The translations under genes were made by a program, and so were the position numbers. From Bradyrhizobium japonicum USDA 6 (GTDB taxonomy: Bacteria; Pseudomonadota; Alphaproteobacteria; Rhizobiales; Xanthobacteraceae): a stretch of DNA of 64,000 nt. Position 1 is the stretch's first letter; each line of letters opens with the position of its first letter. Where the stretch lies: contig NC_017249.1 of the NCBI RefSeq assembly GCF_000284375.1, positions 5,930,001 to 5,994,000 on the forward strand, in the 5' to 3' direction. Shown piece by piece: positions 1 through 8,987 of this stretch. Below the pieces are notes generated by a model. It was given only the letters and a program-made list of their open reading frames with translations, was not told where the DNA came from and made no database searches.

Positions 1-1125
1 GAGCACTGGCTGCGCCACGGCGTCTCCGGCCGCCGCAAGCGCAACGTCAAGCGGCTCGGCAATCTGCATGCGCTGCGTGACCAGCGACGCAATTATCGCG
101 GTACGGCGGGCACCGCCAGTCTGGCCGCGGCGGAAGCCGAGCAATCCGGCAAGCTGGTGATCGAGGCCAAGGGCGTCACCAAGGCGTTTGGCGACCGCGT
201 GATCGTCGACAATTTCTCCACCCGCATCCAGCGCGGCGACCGGCTCGGCATCGTCGGGCCGAACGGCGCCGGCAAGACCACGCTGGTCAACCTGCTGACC
301 GGCGGCGCGGAGCCTGATTCCGGCATCGTGCGGCTCGGCGCCAATCTTGAGACGGCCACGCTCGACCAGCACCGCGAAAGCCTCGACCCCAGGTCGACGC
401 TGGCCGAGGCGCTAACCGGCGGCCGTGGCGACCAGATCATGGTCGGCGGCAAACCGAAGCATGTGGTCGGCTACATGAAGGACTTCCTGTTCGCCCAGGA
501 GCAGCGCGGCACGCCCGTCGAGGTGCTCTCGGGCGGCGAGCGCGGCCGGCTGATGTTGGCCCGCGCGCTGGCAAAACCCTCGAACCTGCTGGTGCTGGAC
601 GAACCGACCAACGATCTCGACCTCGAGACGCTCGACGTGCTCGAGGACATGCTCGGCGACTACGAGGGCACGGTGATCCTGATCAGCCACGACCGCGACT
701 TCCTCGACCGTATCGTCACGTCAGTGATCGCCCCCGAAGGCAACGGCAAGTGGACCGAGTATGCCGGCGGCTACAGCGACATGCTGGCGCAGCGCGGTGC
801 CGACCTCAAGCGCGAGACGACGAAGGCGCAAGCCCCCGCGGAGAAGAAAGAGGAGCGGCTGGCTGCTCCGCCTGTCACGGCAAAGCGGCGGCTGAGCTTC
901 AACGAGAAGCACGCGCTGGAAACGCTGCCGAAGAAGATCGAAACCCTGCACGCCGACATTGCCAAGCTGCAGCGCTTCCTTGATGATCCCAATCTCTACA
1001 CCAAAGACCGCAAGAAATTCGACGACACCTCCGCCGCCATCGCCAAGGCGCATGACGAATTGTCCGCCGCCGAAGAGCGCTGGCTCGAACTGGAAATGCT
1101 CCGCGAAGAGATCGAGCAAGCGTAA
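1..1125 (+). CDS. uup: ABC-F family ATPase, Uup-like (5' end outside window)
   Basis: The reading frame is open from base 1, so the N-terminal ATPase domain lies upstream of the window; 374 residues are visible. The first ~50 residues are the basic Arg/Lys-rich linker typical of Uup. The second ATPase domain follows, with Walker A GPNGAGKTT (about residue 85), signature LSGGERGRL and Walker B LLVLDEPTNDLD. The last ~80 residues are Lys/Glu-rich and predicted coiled coil, as in Uup. ABC-F proteins have no membrane domain and act on ribosomes or nucleic acids. An internal GTG at 157 is not the start, because the linker upstream is conserved family sequence. Confidence 0.87.
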   Translation, partial: EHWLRHGVSGRRKRNVKRLGNLHALRDQRRNYRGTAGTASLAAAEAEQSGKLVIEAKGVTKAFGDRVIVDNFSTRIQRGDRLGIVGPNGAGKTTLVNLLTGGAEPDSGIVRLGANLETATLDQHRESLDPRSTLAEALTGGRGDQIMVGGKPKHVVGYMKDFLFAQEQRGTPVEVLSGGERGRLMLARALAKPSNLLVLDEPTNDLDLETLDVLEDMLGDYEGTVILISHDRDFLDRIVTSVIAPEGNGKWTEYAGGYSDMLAQRGADLKRETTKAQAPAEKKEERLAAPPVTAKRRLSFNEKHALETLPKKIETLHADIAKLQRFLDDPNLYTKDRKKFDDTSAAIAKAHDELSAAEERWLELEMLREEIEQA

Positions 1126-1128
1126 TTT

Positions 1129-1207
1129 GTAGGATGGGTAGAGCGCAGAACCGTAGGATGGGTAGAGCGAAGCGAAACCCATCCTACGGGACTACCCATC
1201 CTACGGG
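1129..1207. repeat. Palindromic intergenic repeat (GTAGGATGGGTAGAGCG family)
   Basis: Two direct copies of GTAGGATGGGTAGAGCG (1129 and 1153) are followed by two inverted copies of the core (ACCCATCCTAC at 1177 and 1194), so the transcript could fold into a long nested hairpin. It fills the gap between the ABC-F stop and the next start. Related elements occur at 12765 and 42451. Confidence 0.75.
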
Positions 1208-1227
1208 TCCAGAAATAGAGAGATGAC

Positions 1228-2307
1228 ATGACCACTCCCCTCGCCGCCAAGATCGCCCGTGAATATGGCACTCCCTGCGCCGTCATCGACATGGACCGGG
1301 TCGAGCGCAACATCGCGCGGATCCAGAAGGCCTGCGACGATGCGGGTGTCGCCAACCGTCCGCACATCAAGACGCACAAGAACCCGACGATCGCCAAGCT
1401 GCAGGTCGCGGCGGGCGCCAAGGGCATCACCTGCCAGAAGCTCGGCGAGGCCGAGATCATGGCCAATGCCGGCATCGACGACATCCTGATCAGCTACAAT
1501 CTGCTCGGCGAAGAGAAGATGGCCCGCCTGGGCGCGCTGCAGGCGAAGGCGAACATGACGGTCGCCGCCGATAATTCGACGGTCGTCGCCGGCCTGCCCA
1601 AGGCAGCCGCCGCCTCGGGTCGTCCGCTCTCGGTCGTGGTCGAATGCGATACGGGGCGCAAGCGCGCGGGCGTCGAGACCCCGGCCGAGGCGATTGCGCT
1701 GGCGCGCGAGATCGCCGGGTCCAAGGGACTCGAATTCGCCGGCTTCATGATGTACCCGACCGAGACTGGTTGGACTGAGGCGCAAAAATTCTACGACGAG
1801 GCGCTGGCCGGCGTGCGCGCGCACGGGCTCGATGCAAAGATCGTTTCGACTGGCGGCACGCCGAACCTCGTCAACATCGGCAAGCTCAAGGGCGGCACCG
1901 AGCATCGCTTCGGCACCTACATCTACAATGACCGCATGCAGGTCGCCGCCGGCGTCGCCACCTGGGACGACTGCGCGCTGCACATCTATTCGACCGTCGT
2001 CAGCCGCGCCGCGCCCGAGCGCGGCATTCTGGACGCCGGCTCGAAGACGCTGACGACGGACACCGGCGGCCTCGACGGCCACGGCCTGATCCTGGAGCAC
2101 CCCGAGGCCAAAATTGCGCGCTTCGCCGAGGAACACGGCTTCCTCGACCTCTCGCGCAGCAACACGCGCCCTAATGTCGGCGACGTCGTCCGCATCGTGC
2201 CCAATCATGTTTGCGTCGTGGTCAACATGATGGACGAGGTGGTGATGGTCCGCGGCGAGGAGATCATCGGCACGCTGCCGGTGGCGGCGCGGGGGAAGCT
2301 GCGCTAG
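1228..2307 (+). CDS. D-threonine aldolase / D-serine dehydratase-like PLP enzyme
   Basis: 359 residues, the normal length for the DSD1/D-threonine aldolase family, which cleaves or dehydrates D-beta-hydroxy amino acids. The alanine-racemase-type N-terminal barrel carries PHIKTHK (about residues 46-52), whose Lys is the expected PLP Schiff-base residue. The C-terminal domain ends with PNHVCVVVNM, where His and Cys form the metal site in characterised relatives. The ATG at 1228 follows GAGAGATGAC. It is monocistronic between two palindromic repeats. The exact substrate (D-threonine, D-serine or 3-hydroxyaspartate) cannot be decided from sequence. Confidence 0.85.
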   Translation: MTTPLAAKIAREYGTPCAVIDMDRVERNIARIQKACDDAGVANRPHIKTHKNPTIAKLQVAAGAKGITCQKLGEAEIMANAGIDDILISYNLLGEEKMARLGALQAKANMTVAADNSTVVAGLPKAAAASGRPLSVVVECDTGRKRAGVETPAEAIALAREIAGSKGLEFAGFMMYPTETGWTEAQKFYDEALAGVRAHGLDAKIVSTGGTPNLVNIGKLKGGTEHRFGTYIYNDRMQVAAGVATWDDCALHIYSTVVSRAAPERGILDAGSKTLTTDTGGLDGHGLILEHPEAKIARFAEEHGFLDLSRSNTRPNVGDVVRIVPNHVCVVVNMMDEVVMVRGEEIIGTLPVAARGKLR

Positions 2308-2321
2308 GCGGAGTACCCGCG

Positions 2322-2434
2322 CATCCTTCGAGGCTCCCGGCGCGATGCCTTGCATCGCGCCACTCGCACTTCAGGATGACGCTCTCTCGTAGCCGTCACC
2401 CTGAGGTGCCGAAGCGCAGCGGAGGCCTCGAAGG
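2322..2434. repeat. Palindromic intergenic repeat (CATCCTTCGAGG / TCAGGATGA family)
   Basis: CATCCTTCGAGG is followed by a GCGCGATGC/GCATCGCGC inner stem (around 2340-2360), TTCAGGATGAC and then CCTGAGGTGCC...GGCCTCGAAGG. The inverted modules could form one or two hairpins between the convergent genes that end at 2307 and 2446. Related elements occur at 27281 and 54966. Confidence 0.6.
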
Positions 2435-2445
2435 GCGGCGGCGTT

Positions 2446-3666
2446 CTATGAACGCTTTAGCCACTCCAACACACCCCTGCCCGCAGCAGCCCCCGTCGCA
2501 AACGACGCCTGCAACAGATAGCCGCCGGTCGGCGCCTCCCAGTCCAGCATCTCGCCGGCGGCGAACATGCCGGGTAGCTTGCGCAGCATCAGACGTTCGT
2601 CGAGCTCGTCGAAGGTCACCCCGCCCGCCGTCGAGATGGCGCGCTCGATCGGGGCAACGCCGGTGAGCTGAACCGGAATGGCGTTGATCAGCTTCGCAAG
2701 CTCCGCCGGCGAGAACAACGCCAGCGGCCGGCCGGATGCGATGGCGGCCTCCTGCATCAGGGCGATGCCGACCGGCGACAGCTGCGCCGCCTTGCGCAGG
2801 AAATTCGCCAGCGACTGCTTGCCGCGCGTGCCTGATAGCCGCGTGGCCAGCGCGGCGACGTCGAGCTCGGGCCGCAATGCGATCGTCAACGTCGCCTGCC
2901 CGAGACCCAGCACCGCCTCGCGCAACTCGGCCGACAACGCGTAGATGGCGCCACCTTCGATGCCGCTGCGCGTGATCATGGCTTCGCCGCGGACGGTATG
3001 CGCCCCGATCGTCAGCGCCACGCCCTTGAGCGGCTGGCCCTCGAAACGGTCACGAAACACGTCGGACCATGCGACGGTGAAACCGGAATTGGCCGGCCGC
3101 AGCTTCGAGATCGCAATACCTTTCGCGGCGAGGATATCGACCCAGCCGCCATCCGATCCCAGTCGCGGCCAGCTTGCGCCGCCGAGCGCGAGGACTGTGG
3201 CCTTGGCTTCGATCGGCCGTTGCCCATCGTTGGTGCGAAATAGCAACCGCCCCTCACCGTCCCATCCGGTCCAGCGATGACGAAAGGCGAACCGTACGCC
3301 CGCGGCATCGAGGCGCCGCAGCCAGGCGCGCAGCAACGGCGAGGCCTTGAACGCCTTTGGAAACACACGCCCGCTGCTGCCGACGAAGGTCGGCTCTCCC
3401 AGCGCCGCGCTCCAGGCGCGGAGCGCATCGGGCGAGAACGCTGCGATCGCCGCTTGCAGCATCGGCGCCGCCTCGCGGTAGCGCGGCATGAAATCCGGCA
3501 GCGGCTCGCTATGGGTGAGATTGAGCCCGCCACGGCCGGCCATCAGGAATTTGCGACCGGCGGACGGCATCGCATCATAGACAGTGACGCGGGCGCCGCC
3601 CTGCGCCAGCGCCTCCGCCGCCATCAGCCCGGCGGGACCGGCACCGATGACGGCGACGTCAGTCAG
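2446..3666 (-). CDS. HI0933/YhiN (BaiN-like) family flavoprotein, NAD(P)/FAD-dependent oxidoreductase
   Basis: The protein begins with a dinucleotide-binding fold, DVAVIGAGPAGLMAAEALA, followed by AGRKFLMAGRGGLNLTHSE, a hallmark of the HI0933/YhiN flavoproteins, and it ends with GGYLLQASFATGAAAGRGV, the second FAD motif. About 406 residues fits the family. No ATG, GTG or TTG lies in frame near the conserved N-terminus; the best start is CTG at 3666-3664, which overlaps the TGA of the upstream SDR gene as CTGA. The next internal ATG would remove the FAD motif. Physiological substrate unknown; it is the last gene of the minus-strand run. Confidence 0.78.
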   Translation of the reverse strand: MTDVAVIGAGPAGLMAAEALAQGGARVTVYDAMPSAGRKFLMAGRGGLNLTHSEPLPDFMPRYREAAPMLQAAIAAFSPDALRAWSAALGEPTFVGSSGRVFPKAFKASPLLRAWLRRLDAAGVRFAFRHRWTGWDGEGRLLFRTNDGQRPIEAKATVLALGGASWPRLGSDGGWVDILAAKGIAISKLRPANSGFTVAWSDVFRDRFEGQPLKGVALTIGAHTVRGEAMITRSGIEGGAIYALSAELREAVLGLGQATLTIALRPELDVAALATRLSGTRGKQSLANFLRKAAQLSPVGIALMQEAAIASGRPLALFSPAELAKLINAIPVQLTGVAPIERAISTAGGVTFDELDERLMLRKLPGMFAAGEMLDWEAPTGGYLLQASFATGAAAGRGVLEWLKRS

Positions 3667-4580
3667 AGCTTGATCCCCGCCCGTGCCGCGGCCTGCGCCA
3701 CGTATTTCTGCGTCTGCTCGAACGCGCCCTGCAGCGCCTTCGCCTTCGACATGTCGCTGATCTCGGCGAAATGCGCGGCGACCGCGTCCGGCGTCCATTC
3801 GGATTCCGGCAGGTTGATGCCTTCGCTCTCCAAAATCTTGATCACGGCGAAGGAGCCGGCGCCGGCGCCCATGATGGTGCGGGTGGGTGCATCCTCGCTC
3901 AGCATATATTCGACCGCGGGCGTGATCGCGTTCGGCTTCATCAGTTGCAGCGCCTGTGGCGGCAGCAGCTCTTCCGTCATGCGGGTCGCCGCGGTCGGCG
4001 AGATGATGTTGACGCGGATGTTGTTCTTGCGGCCCTCTTCCGCCAGCACGTTCATCAGGCCGACCATGCCGGACTTGGCCGCGCCGTAATTGGCCTGGCC
4101 GAAATTGCCGTAGAGGCCGGAGGACGAGGTCGTCAGCACGATGCGGCCGTAATTGCGGTCGCGCATGCCGGCCCAGGCCGCCTTGCAGCAATAGAAGGTG
4201 CCGACGAGATGCACGTCGAGCACCTTCTGGAAATCGGCGGCCTCCATCTTGCCGAACGACTTGTCGCGCAGGATGCCGGCATTGGCGCACATCAGGTCAA
4301 CGCTGCCCCACTCCTTGGTGGCGCGCTCGACCATGGCGGTGACCTGCTCGAAATTGGAGACGTCGGCGCCGTCGGCCATCGCGGTGCCGCCGGCTTTGCG
4401 GATCTCCTCGACGACGGCTTCGGCCGGCGACAGCGAGCCGCCGCTGCCGTCGCGCGCGCCGCCGAAATCGTTGACGACGACTTTTGCGCCGCGGCTGGCC
4501 AGCCCCAGCGCATGCGCGCGTCCGAGGCCATTGCCTGCGCCGGTGACGATGGCGACACGTCCGTCGAACCTGATTGCCAT
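3663..4580 (-). CDS. Short-chain dehydrogenase, multifunctional-enzyme-2-like (3R)-hydroxyacyl-CoA type
   Basis: 305 residues. The Rossmann motif TGAGNGLGRAHALGLASRGA (about residues 12-31), NAG, the catalytic Ser region TSSSGLYGNFGQ and the YGAAK active site are all present. The extra stretch VNDFGGARDGSGGS after the second strand is typical of the dehydrogenase domain of peroxisomal multifunctional enzyme 2, so oxidation of a 3-hydroxyacyl-CoA is likely. Start ATG at 4580 (MAIRFDG); a longer reading frame upstream runs into a palindromic repeat and is not coding. It overlaps the flavoprotein gene by 4 bases. Confidence 0.83.
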   Translation of the reverse strand: MAIRFDGRVAIVTGAGNGLGRAHALGLASRGAKVVVNDFGGARDGSGGSLSPAEAVVEEIRKAGGTAMADGADVSNFEQVTAMVERATKEWGSVDLMCANAGILRDKSFGKMEAADFQKVLDVHLVGTFYCCKAAWAGMRDRNYGRIVLTTSSSGLYGNFGQANYGAAKSGMVGLMNVLAEEGRKNNIRVNIISPTAATRMTEELLPPQALQLMKPNAITPAVEYMLSEDAPTRTIMGAGAGSFAVIKILESEGINLPESEWTPDAVAAHFAEISDMSKAKALQGAFEQTQKYVAQAAARAGIKL

Positions 4581-4600
4581 GAGTGTGCTTCCTTTCTTCC

Positions 4601-4732
4601 TTCTCCCCTTGTGGGAGAAGGTGGCGCGAAGCGCCGGATGAGGGGTATCTCTCGGCAGCCGAGCTCGTGGAGAGATACCCCTCACCCGGCTTCGCGTTTC
4701 GCGAAGCCACCCTCTCCCACAGGGGGAGAGGG
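4601..4732. repeat. Large inverted repeat between SDR and MaoC genes
   Basis: The outer arms TTCTCCCCTTGTGGGAGAAG and CCCTCTCCCACAGGGGGAGA and the inner arms GGATGAGGGGTATCTCTC and GAGAGATACCCCTCACC give a cruciform-like element of about 130 bases. It separates the SDR and flavoprotein genes from the MaoC gene, so it may reduce read-through or process the operon message. It resembles a common Bradyrhizobium intergenic repeat; no homologous second copy is in this window. Confidence 0.72.
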
Positions 4733-4803
4733 TAACAGCGCTCCGCACGAGATTTGGACAGCTTTTGAGCAGCGATGGGTTGCCGGGTCAAGCCCGACTG
4801 AGC

Positions 4804-5283
4804 CTACGCGAAATAGATCAGCCCGAGCCAGTCGGCGACCAGCGCCGGCTTGTCCTCGCCCTCGATCTCCACCGTGACGTTGGTGCGGGACTGCAGCTCG
4901 TTGGGCTTGCGCAGCTTGGCTTCGGCCAGCACGAAGCGGCCGCGGACGCGCTTGCCCGAGCGCACCGGCGAGATGAAGCGCAGCTTGTCGAAACCGTAAT
5001 TGACGCCCATCGTGGTGCCGGCGATGACAGGCATCACCTCGTAGGACATGATCGACAGCAGCGACATCGTCAGGAAGCCGTGGGCGATGGTGGTGCCGAA
5101 GGCGGTCTCTTTCTTCGCGCGCTCAGGATCGACATGGATGAACTGGTGATCCTCGATCACGTCGGCATAGGTGTCGATGCGGGGCTGATCGACCAGGTGC
5201 CACGACGACACGCCGATCTCCTTGCCGACCATGGCCTGATAGGCTTCGAGGGAAATCGGCGGCTTCTTCCAGACTTCGTTCAC
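4804..5283 (-). CDS. MaoC-family (R)-specific enoyl-CoA hydratase
   Basis: 159 residues, a single hotdog domain. The hydratase-2 motif is present: DVIEDHQFIHVDPERA (about residues 41-56) with the Asp and His of the catalytic dyad, and GTTIAHGFLTMSLL follows. The family hydrates trans-2-enoyl-CoA to (R)-3-hydroxyacyl-CoA. The GTG start (5283-5281) directly abuts the TAA of the upstream acyl-CoA synthetase gene, so the two are surely co-translated. NodN-type proteins are close relatives. Confidence 0.85.
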   Translation of the reverse strand: MNEVWKKPPISLEAYQAMVGKEIGVSSWHLVDQPRIDTYADVIEDHQFIHVDPERAKKETAFGTTIAHGFLTMSLLSIMSYEVMPVIAGTTMGVNYGFDKLRFISPVRSGKRVRGRFVLAEAKLRKPNELQSRTNVTVEIEGEDKPALVADWLGLIYFA

Positions 5284-6999
5284 TTAGGTCTCGCTCCGTG
5301 TTTTCGGCAGCTCCGGAAAATCCTCTTCCCGGAATTCCCGACCGCGCAGGGGATCGTTGCGGTCGTCGTCGCGCTCCAGCCGTCTGAGCTGCACGCGGCG
5401 GATCTTGCCCGAGATCGTCTTCGGCAGCTCGGTGACGATTTCAAGGCGGCGGATGCGCTTGAACGGTGCAAGGCGCGTATGCAGATGCCTGAAGATGGAC
5501 AGCGCCGTCTCGGGCGAGCGCTCCGCACCTGATGTCAGCAGCACAAAGGCCTTGGGGATCGCGAGCCGGATCGGGTCCGGGCTCGGCACCACCGCGGCTT
5601 CCGCGACGAGCTCATGCTCGAGCAGCACGCTCTCCAGCTCGAACGGGCTGATGCGATAGTCGGAGGATTTGAACACGTCGTCGGAACGGCCAACGAAAGT
5701 GAGATAGCCATCCTCGTCCGCGAACACGACGTCACCGCTGCGGTAGAGCGCGCCTTCCGCACCCGACAGCTTGCCGTCGTCGCCCTGATAACCCTGCATC
5801 AGGCCGGCGGGGCGCTCGGTGCCGAGCACCAGCGCCACCTCGCCTTCCTTCGCAGGATGACCGTCGGCGTCGCTGACCTGCACGCGATAGCCCGGCAGCG
5901 GCCGGCCCATCGAGCCGACCTTGATCTTTTGCCCCGGCGAGTTGCCCGCCAGCGCGGTGGTCTCGGTCTGGCCGTAGCCATCGCGGATGGTCAGGCCCCA
6001 GGCGGCCTGCACCTGGTCGATCACTTCCGGATTGAGCGGCTCGCCGGCGCCGCAGACCTCGCGCAAGCTCACCTTGAACGACGCAAGGTTCTCCTGGATG
6101 AACAGCCGCCATACCGTCGGCGGCGCGCACAGCGTGGTAACGCCGCAGCGGCCGATGGTGGCGAGCAGACCCTTGGCATCGAAGCGCGGCTGGTTGACCA
6201 CGAACACGGTCGCGCCCGCATTCCACGGCGCAAAAAAGCAGCTCCAGGCGTGCTTGGCCCAACCGGGCGATGAAATATTGAGATGAACGTCGCCCGGCTT
6301 CAGCCCGATCCAGTACATGGTCGAGAGATGGCCGACGGGATAGCTGCGTTGGCTGTGGCGCACGAGCTTTGGTTTCGCCGTGGTGCCAGAGGTGAAATAG
6401 AGCAGCATCGGGTCGTCGGCGTTGGTCGGACCGTCAGCCGTAAAGCTCTCCGCAGCCTTCGTTGCCTCGTCATAGGCAAGCCAGCCATCGGAAGCCGCAC
6501 CGACGACGATGCGGACGATATTCTCAGCACCGAGACTTGCGAATTTCGCGACCTGGTCCTGGGCCGCCACCACCGCCTTCGCCTTGCCGCGATCGAGCCG
6601 GTCGCGCAGCTCGTCCGCGGTGAGCAGCGTGGTGGCGGGAATCACGACGACGCCGAGCTTCATCGCGGCCAGCATCGTCTCCCACAGCGGAACCACGTTG
6701 CCGAGCAGCAGCAGCAGGTGGTCGCCGCGCTTCAGGCCCTGCGCGCGCAGGAAGTTGGCGACCTGGTTCGAGCGCTGCGAGAGCGCCGCGAAAGACAGCT
6801 TGGTTTGCTTGTCCTGCGCGGCATCGACGATCCAGAGCGCGGGCCGGTCCTTGGCGTCCGCGTCCTTTGCGAGTTCGTCGAACCAGTCGAGCGCCCAATT
6901 GAAGGGAACCGGATCGGGCCAGCGGAAGTCTTTGACCGCCGTCTCGTAATCCGTGCGGTGCTTTAGCAGAAACGCGCGCGCGTCCTGAAATGTCGTCAT
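5284..6999 (-). CDS. Acyl-CoA synthetase (AMP-dependent, medium-chain type)
   Basis: 571 residues. It shows the ATP-binding loop LLYFTSGTTAKPK (about 205-217), GYGQTETTALAG, the hinge YRSGDVVFADEDGYLTFVGR and the C-terminal catalytic Lys in PKTISGKIRRVQL. Overall it resembles ACSM-type and acetyl-CoA-synthetase-like ligases, which activate a short or medium carboxylic acid to its CoA thioester through an acyl-adenylate. Its ATG shares one base with the TAA of mmsB (TAATG). Position inside the valine locus suggests a branched short-chain acid such as isobutyrate; that is inference. Confidence 0.85.
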   Translation of the reverse strand: MTTFQDARAFLLKHRTDYETAVKDFRWPDPVPFNWALDWFDELAKDADAKDRPALWIVDAAQDKQTKLSFAALSQRSNQVANFLRAQGLKRGDHLLLLLGNVVPLWETMLAAMKLGVVVIPATTLLTADELRDRLDRGKAKAVVAAQDQVAKFASLGAENIVRIVVGAASDGWLAYDEATKAAESFTADGPTNADDPMLLYFTSGTTAKPKLVRHSQRSYPVGHLSTMYWIGLKPGDVHLNISSPGWAKHAWSCFFAPWNAGATVFVVNQPRFDAKGLLATIGRCGVTTLCAPPTVWRLFIQENLASFKVSLREVCGAGEPLNPEVIDQVQAAWGLTIRDGYGQTETTALAGNSPGQKIKVGSMGRPLPGYRVQVSDADGHPAKEGEVALVLGTERPAGLMQGYQGDDGKLSGAEGALYRSGDVVFADEDGYLTFVGRSDDVFKSSDYRISPFELESVLLEHELVAEAAVVPSPDPIRLAIPKAFVLLTSGAERSPETALSIFRHLHTRLAPFKRIRRLEIVTELPKTISGKIRRVQLRRLERDDDRNDPLRGREFREEDFPELPKTRSET

Positions 7000-7889
7000 T
7001 AGGCTTTCCCGGCTAGCCCCCTAACGTGCTTGATAATTCCGGAAAAATCCACCCCGCCCTGCCCGGCGGCATCGAAGGACTGATAGATCTCCTGCGCATG
7101 CTTGCCGAGCGGCGTGGCCGCGCCCGCGGCCTTGGCGGCGTCCTGGGCCAGCGTCAGATCCTTCACCATCAGCGCCGAGGCAAAGCCCGGCTTGTAATCG
7201 TTGTTGGCCGGAGAGGTCGGCACCGGGCCCGGCACCGGGCAATAGGTCGTCAGCGACCAGCACTGGCCCGACGAGGTCGAGGCGACGTCGAACAGCGCCT
7301 GATGCGAGAGGCCGAGCTTCTCACCGAGCGCAAAGGCCTCGCTCACCGCGATCATGGAGATGCCGAGGATCATGTTGTTGCAGATCTTGGCCGCCTGCCC
7401 GGCGCCGGCGCCGCCGCAATGCACGATCTTCTTGCCCATCTTCTCCAGCACCGGCTTTGCGGCCGCAAACGCGCTCTCCTCGCCGCCGCACATGAAGGTG
7501 AGCGTCGCGCCCTTGGCACCGCCCGTGCCGCCGGACACCGGCGCATCGACCGAGAGCACGCCATGCTTGGCCGCCAGCGCATGCGCCTGACGCGCACTCT
7601 CGACATCGATGGTGGAGCTGTCGATGATCAGCGCGCCCTTGGCCATGGCGGGAACGACCTCGCCCCAGACGCCGAGCACGTGCTTGCCGGCCGGCAGCAT
7701 GGTGACGACGACATCGGCGCCCTTCACCGCACCCGACGCACTCTCGGCGATGGCGGCGCCATCGGCCTTGGCCTGGTTGCGGGAGGCCTCGACGAGATCG
7801 AACGCCACCACCTTGTGGCCGGCCTTGACCAGATTGGCCGCCATCGGGCCGCCCATGTTGCCGAGACCGATGAATGCGATCGTGGCCAT
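6999..7889 (-). CDS. mmsB: 3-hydroxyisobutyrate dehydrogenase
   Basis: 296 residues. N-terminal NAD motif AFIGLGNMGGPMAANL, substrate motif DAPVSGGTGGAKGATLTFM (about 119-137) and the catalytic Lys in GAGQAAKICNNM (about 170) match the beta-hydroxyacid dehydrogenase family, and the length fits MmsB. It oxidises 3-hydroxyisobutyrate to methylmalonate semialdehyde in valine degradation. The ribosome site GGAGGATATCG precedes the ATG at 7889. Neighbours encode the preceding (HIBCH) and following (mmsA) pathway steps, which supports the assignment strongly. Confidence 0.93.
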   Translation of the reverse strand: MATIAFIGLGNMGGPMAANLVKAGHKVVAFDLVEASRNQAKADGAAIAESASGAVKGADVVVTMLPAGKHVLGVWGEVVPAMAKGALIIDSSTIDVESARQAHALAAKHGVLSVDAPVSGGTGGAKGATLTFMCGGEESAFAAAKPVLEKMGKKIVHCGGAGAGQAAKICNNMILGISMIAVSEAFALGEKLGLSHQALFDVASTSSGQCWSLTTYCPVPGPVPTSPANNDYKPGFASALMVKDLTLAQDAAKAAGAATPLGKHAQEIYQSFDAAGQGGVDFSGIIKHVRGLAGKA

Positions 7890-7919
7890 ATCGATATCCT
7901 CCGCTAGACGTTTCGTTGA

Positions 7920-8987
7920 TTAGTTGAACTTCAGTTCGTCGGCGCCGATCTCGGCGAGATACGGCGCAAGCATCTCTTGTGTCACATCCTCGATCCGCGG
8001 CGGCGACCAGGTCGGATTGCGGTCCTTGTCGATCACGGCGGCGCGCACGCCTTCGCGGAAATCATCGCTGCGGAAGACCTCCAGCGCGGCGCGATACTCA
8101 CGCACCAGGCACTCTTCCAAGCTCGACGCCGTGCGCGCGAGCCGCAGCAGCTTCAGCGTCACCACCATTCCGCGTGGCGATTTCTCGCCGAGCGTCCTCA
8201 ACGTGGCCAGCGCGAACTCGGAGCCGTCGCGCTTGAGTGCAGCGACGATGTCCTCCATGCGGTCGAAGCCGAACAACGCGTCGATAACAGGCTCTTTCGC
8301 GGCGACCGGTCCCGCGGTCTCACCGGTTGCAAAACCGTTGATAAGCTTGCTGACATCAGCCGCGGTCGCGCCGGAACGAGCCCTTGTCAGAGCCTCGCGC
8401 AGTTCCGGCAATTTCGCCGCCGGCACCACGACATCGGCAAACCTAGCATGGATCGCGTCCGGCCCGTTCATGGTCTGGCCGGTCAGGCCGAAATACGTGC
8501 CGATCTCCCCCGGCGAGCGCGACAACAGAAAGGTGCCGCCGACATCCGGGAAGAAGCCGAGCCCGACCTCGGGCATCGCGAGCCTGGTGCGGTCGGTGAC
8601 GACGCGGTGGCTGGCATGGGCGGAGAGCCCGACGCCGCCGCCCATCACGATGCCGTCCATGAACGCGACATAGGGTTTCGGGAATCTCTTGATCCGGGCG
8701 TTGAGGATGTATTCCTCGCGCCACAGGATCTTGCCGAGGTCACCATTGACCTTGGAGCTTTCCCAGAGCGTGCGGATGTCGCCGCCGGCGCACAGGCCGC
8801 GCTCGCCGGCCCCCTCCAGCAGGATCACGGCGACGGCCGGATCGGCCTCGAAGCGGTCGAGCGCCTTTTCGATGTCGCGAAACATCTCCAGCGTCACGGC
8901 ATTGATCGCCTTCGGACGGTTGAGCCGGATCACGCCGGCTGCGCCCTCGACGCGGGCGACCAGATCGCCCTCCTCCACTGAATTCAT
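7920..8987 (-). CDS. 3-hydroxyisobutyryl-CoA hydrolase (enoyl-CoA hydratase/isomerase fold)
   Basis: 355 residues, about 100 longer than a simple enoyl-CoA hydratase, as expected for HIBCH. The oxyanion-hole segment CAGGDIRTLWES (about 66-77), MDGIVMGGGVGLSAHAS (about 110-126) and the acidic MPEVGLGFFPDVGGTFLLSR are diagnostic of HIBCH rather than a hydratase. It releases free 3-hydroxyisobutyrate from its CoA ester. Start overlaps the stop of the acyl-CoA dehydrogenase gene by 4 bases (ATGA), showing tight coupling. Confidence 0.9.
   Translation of the reverse strand: MNSVEEGDLVARVEGAAGVIRLNRPKAINAVTLEMFRDIEKALDRFEADPAVAVILLEGAGERGLCAGGDIRTLWESSKVNGDLGKILWREEYILNARIKRFPKPYVAFMDGIVMGGGVGLSAHASHRVVTDRTRLAMPEVGLGFFPDVGGTFLLSRSPGEIGTYFGLTGQTMNGPDAIHARFADVVVPAAKLPELREALTRARSGATAADVSKLINGFATGETAGPVAAKEPVIDALFGFDRMEDIVAALKRDGSEFALATLRTLGEKSPRGMVVTLKLLRLARTASSLEECLVREYRAALEVFRSDDFREGVRAAVIDKDRNPTWSPPRIEDVTQEMLAPYLAEIGADELKFN

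Noticed and set aside
4581..4748. A longer N-terminus for the SDR gene
   Set aside because: The extension is translated from the inverted repeat at 4601-4732 and has no ribosome site; ATG 4580 begins the conserved sequence.
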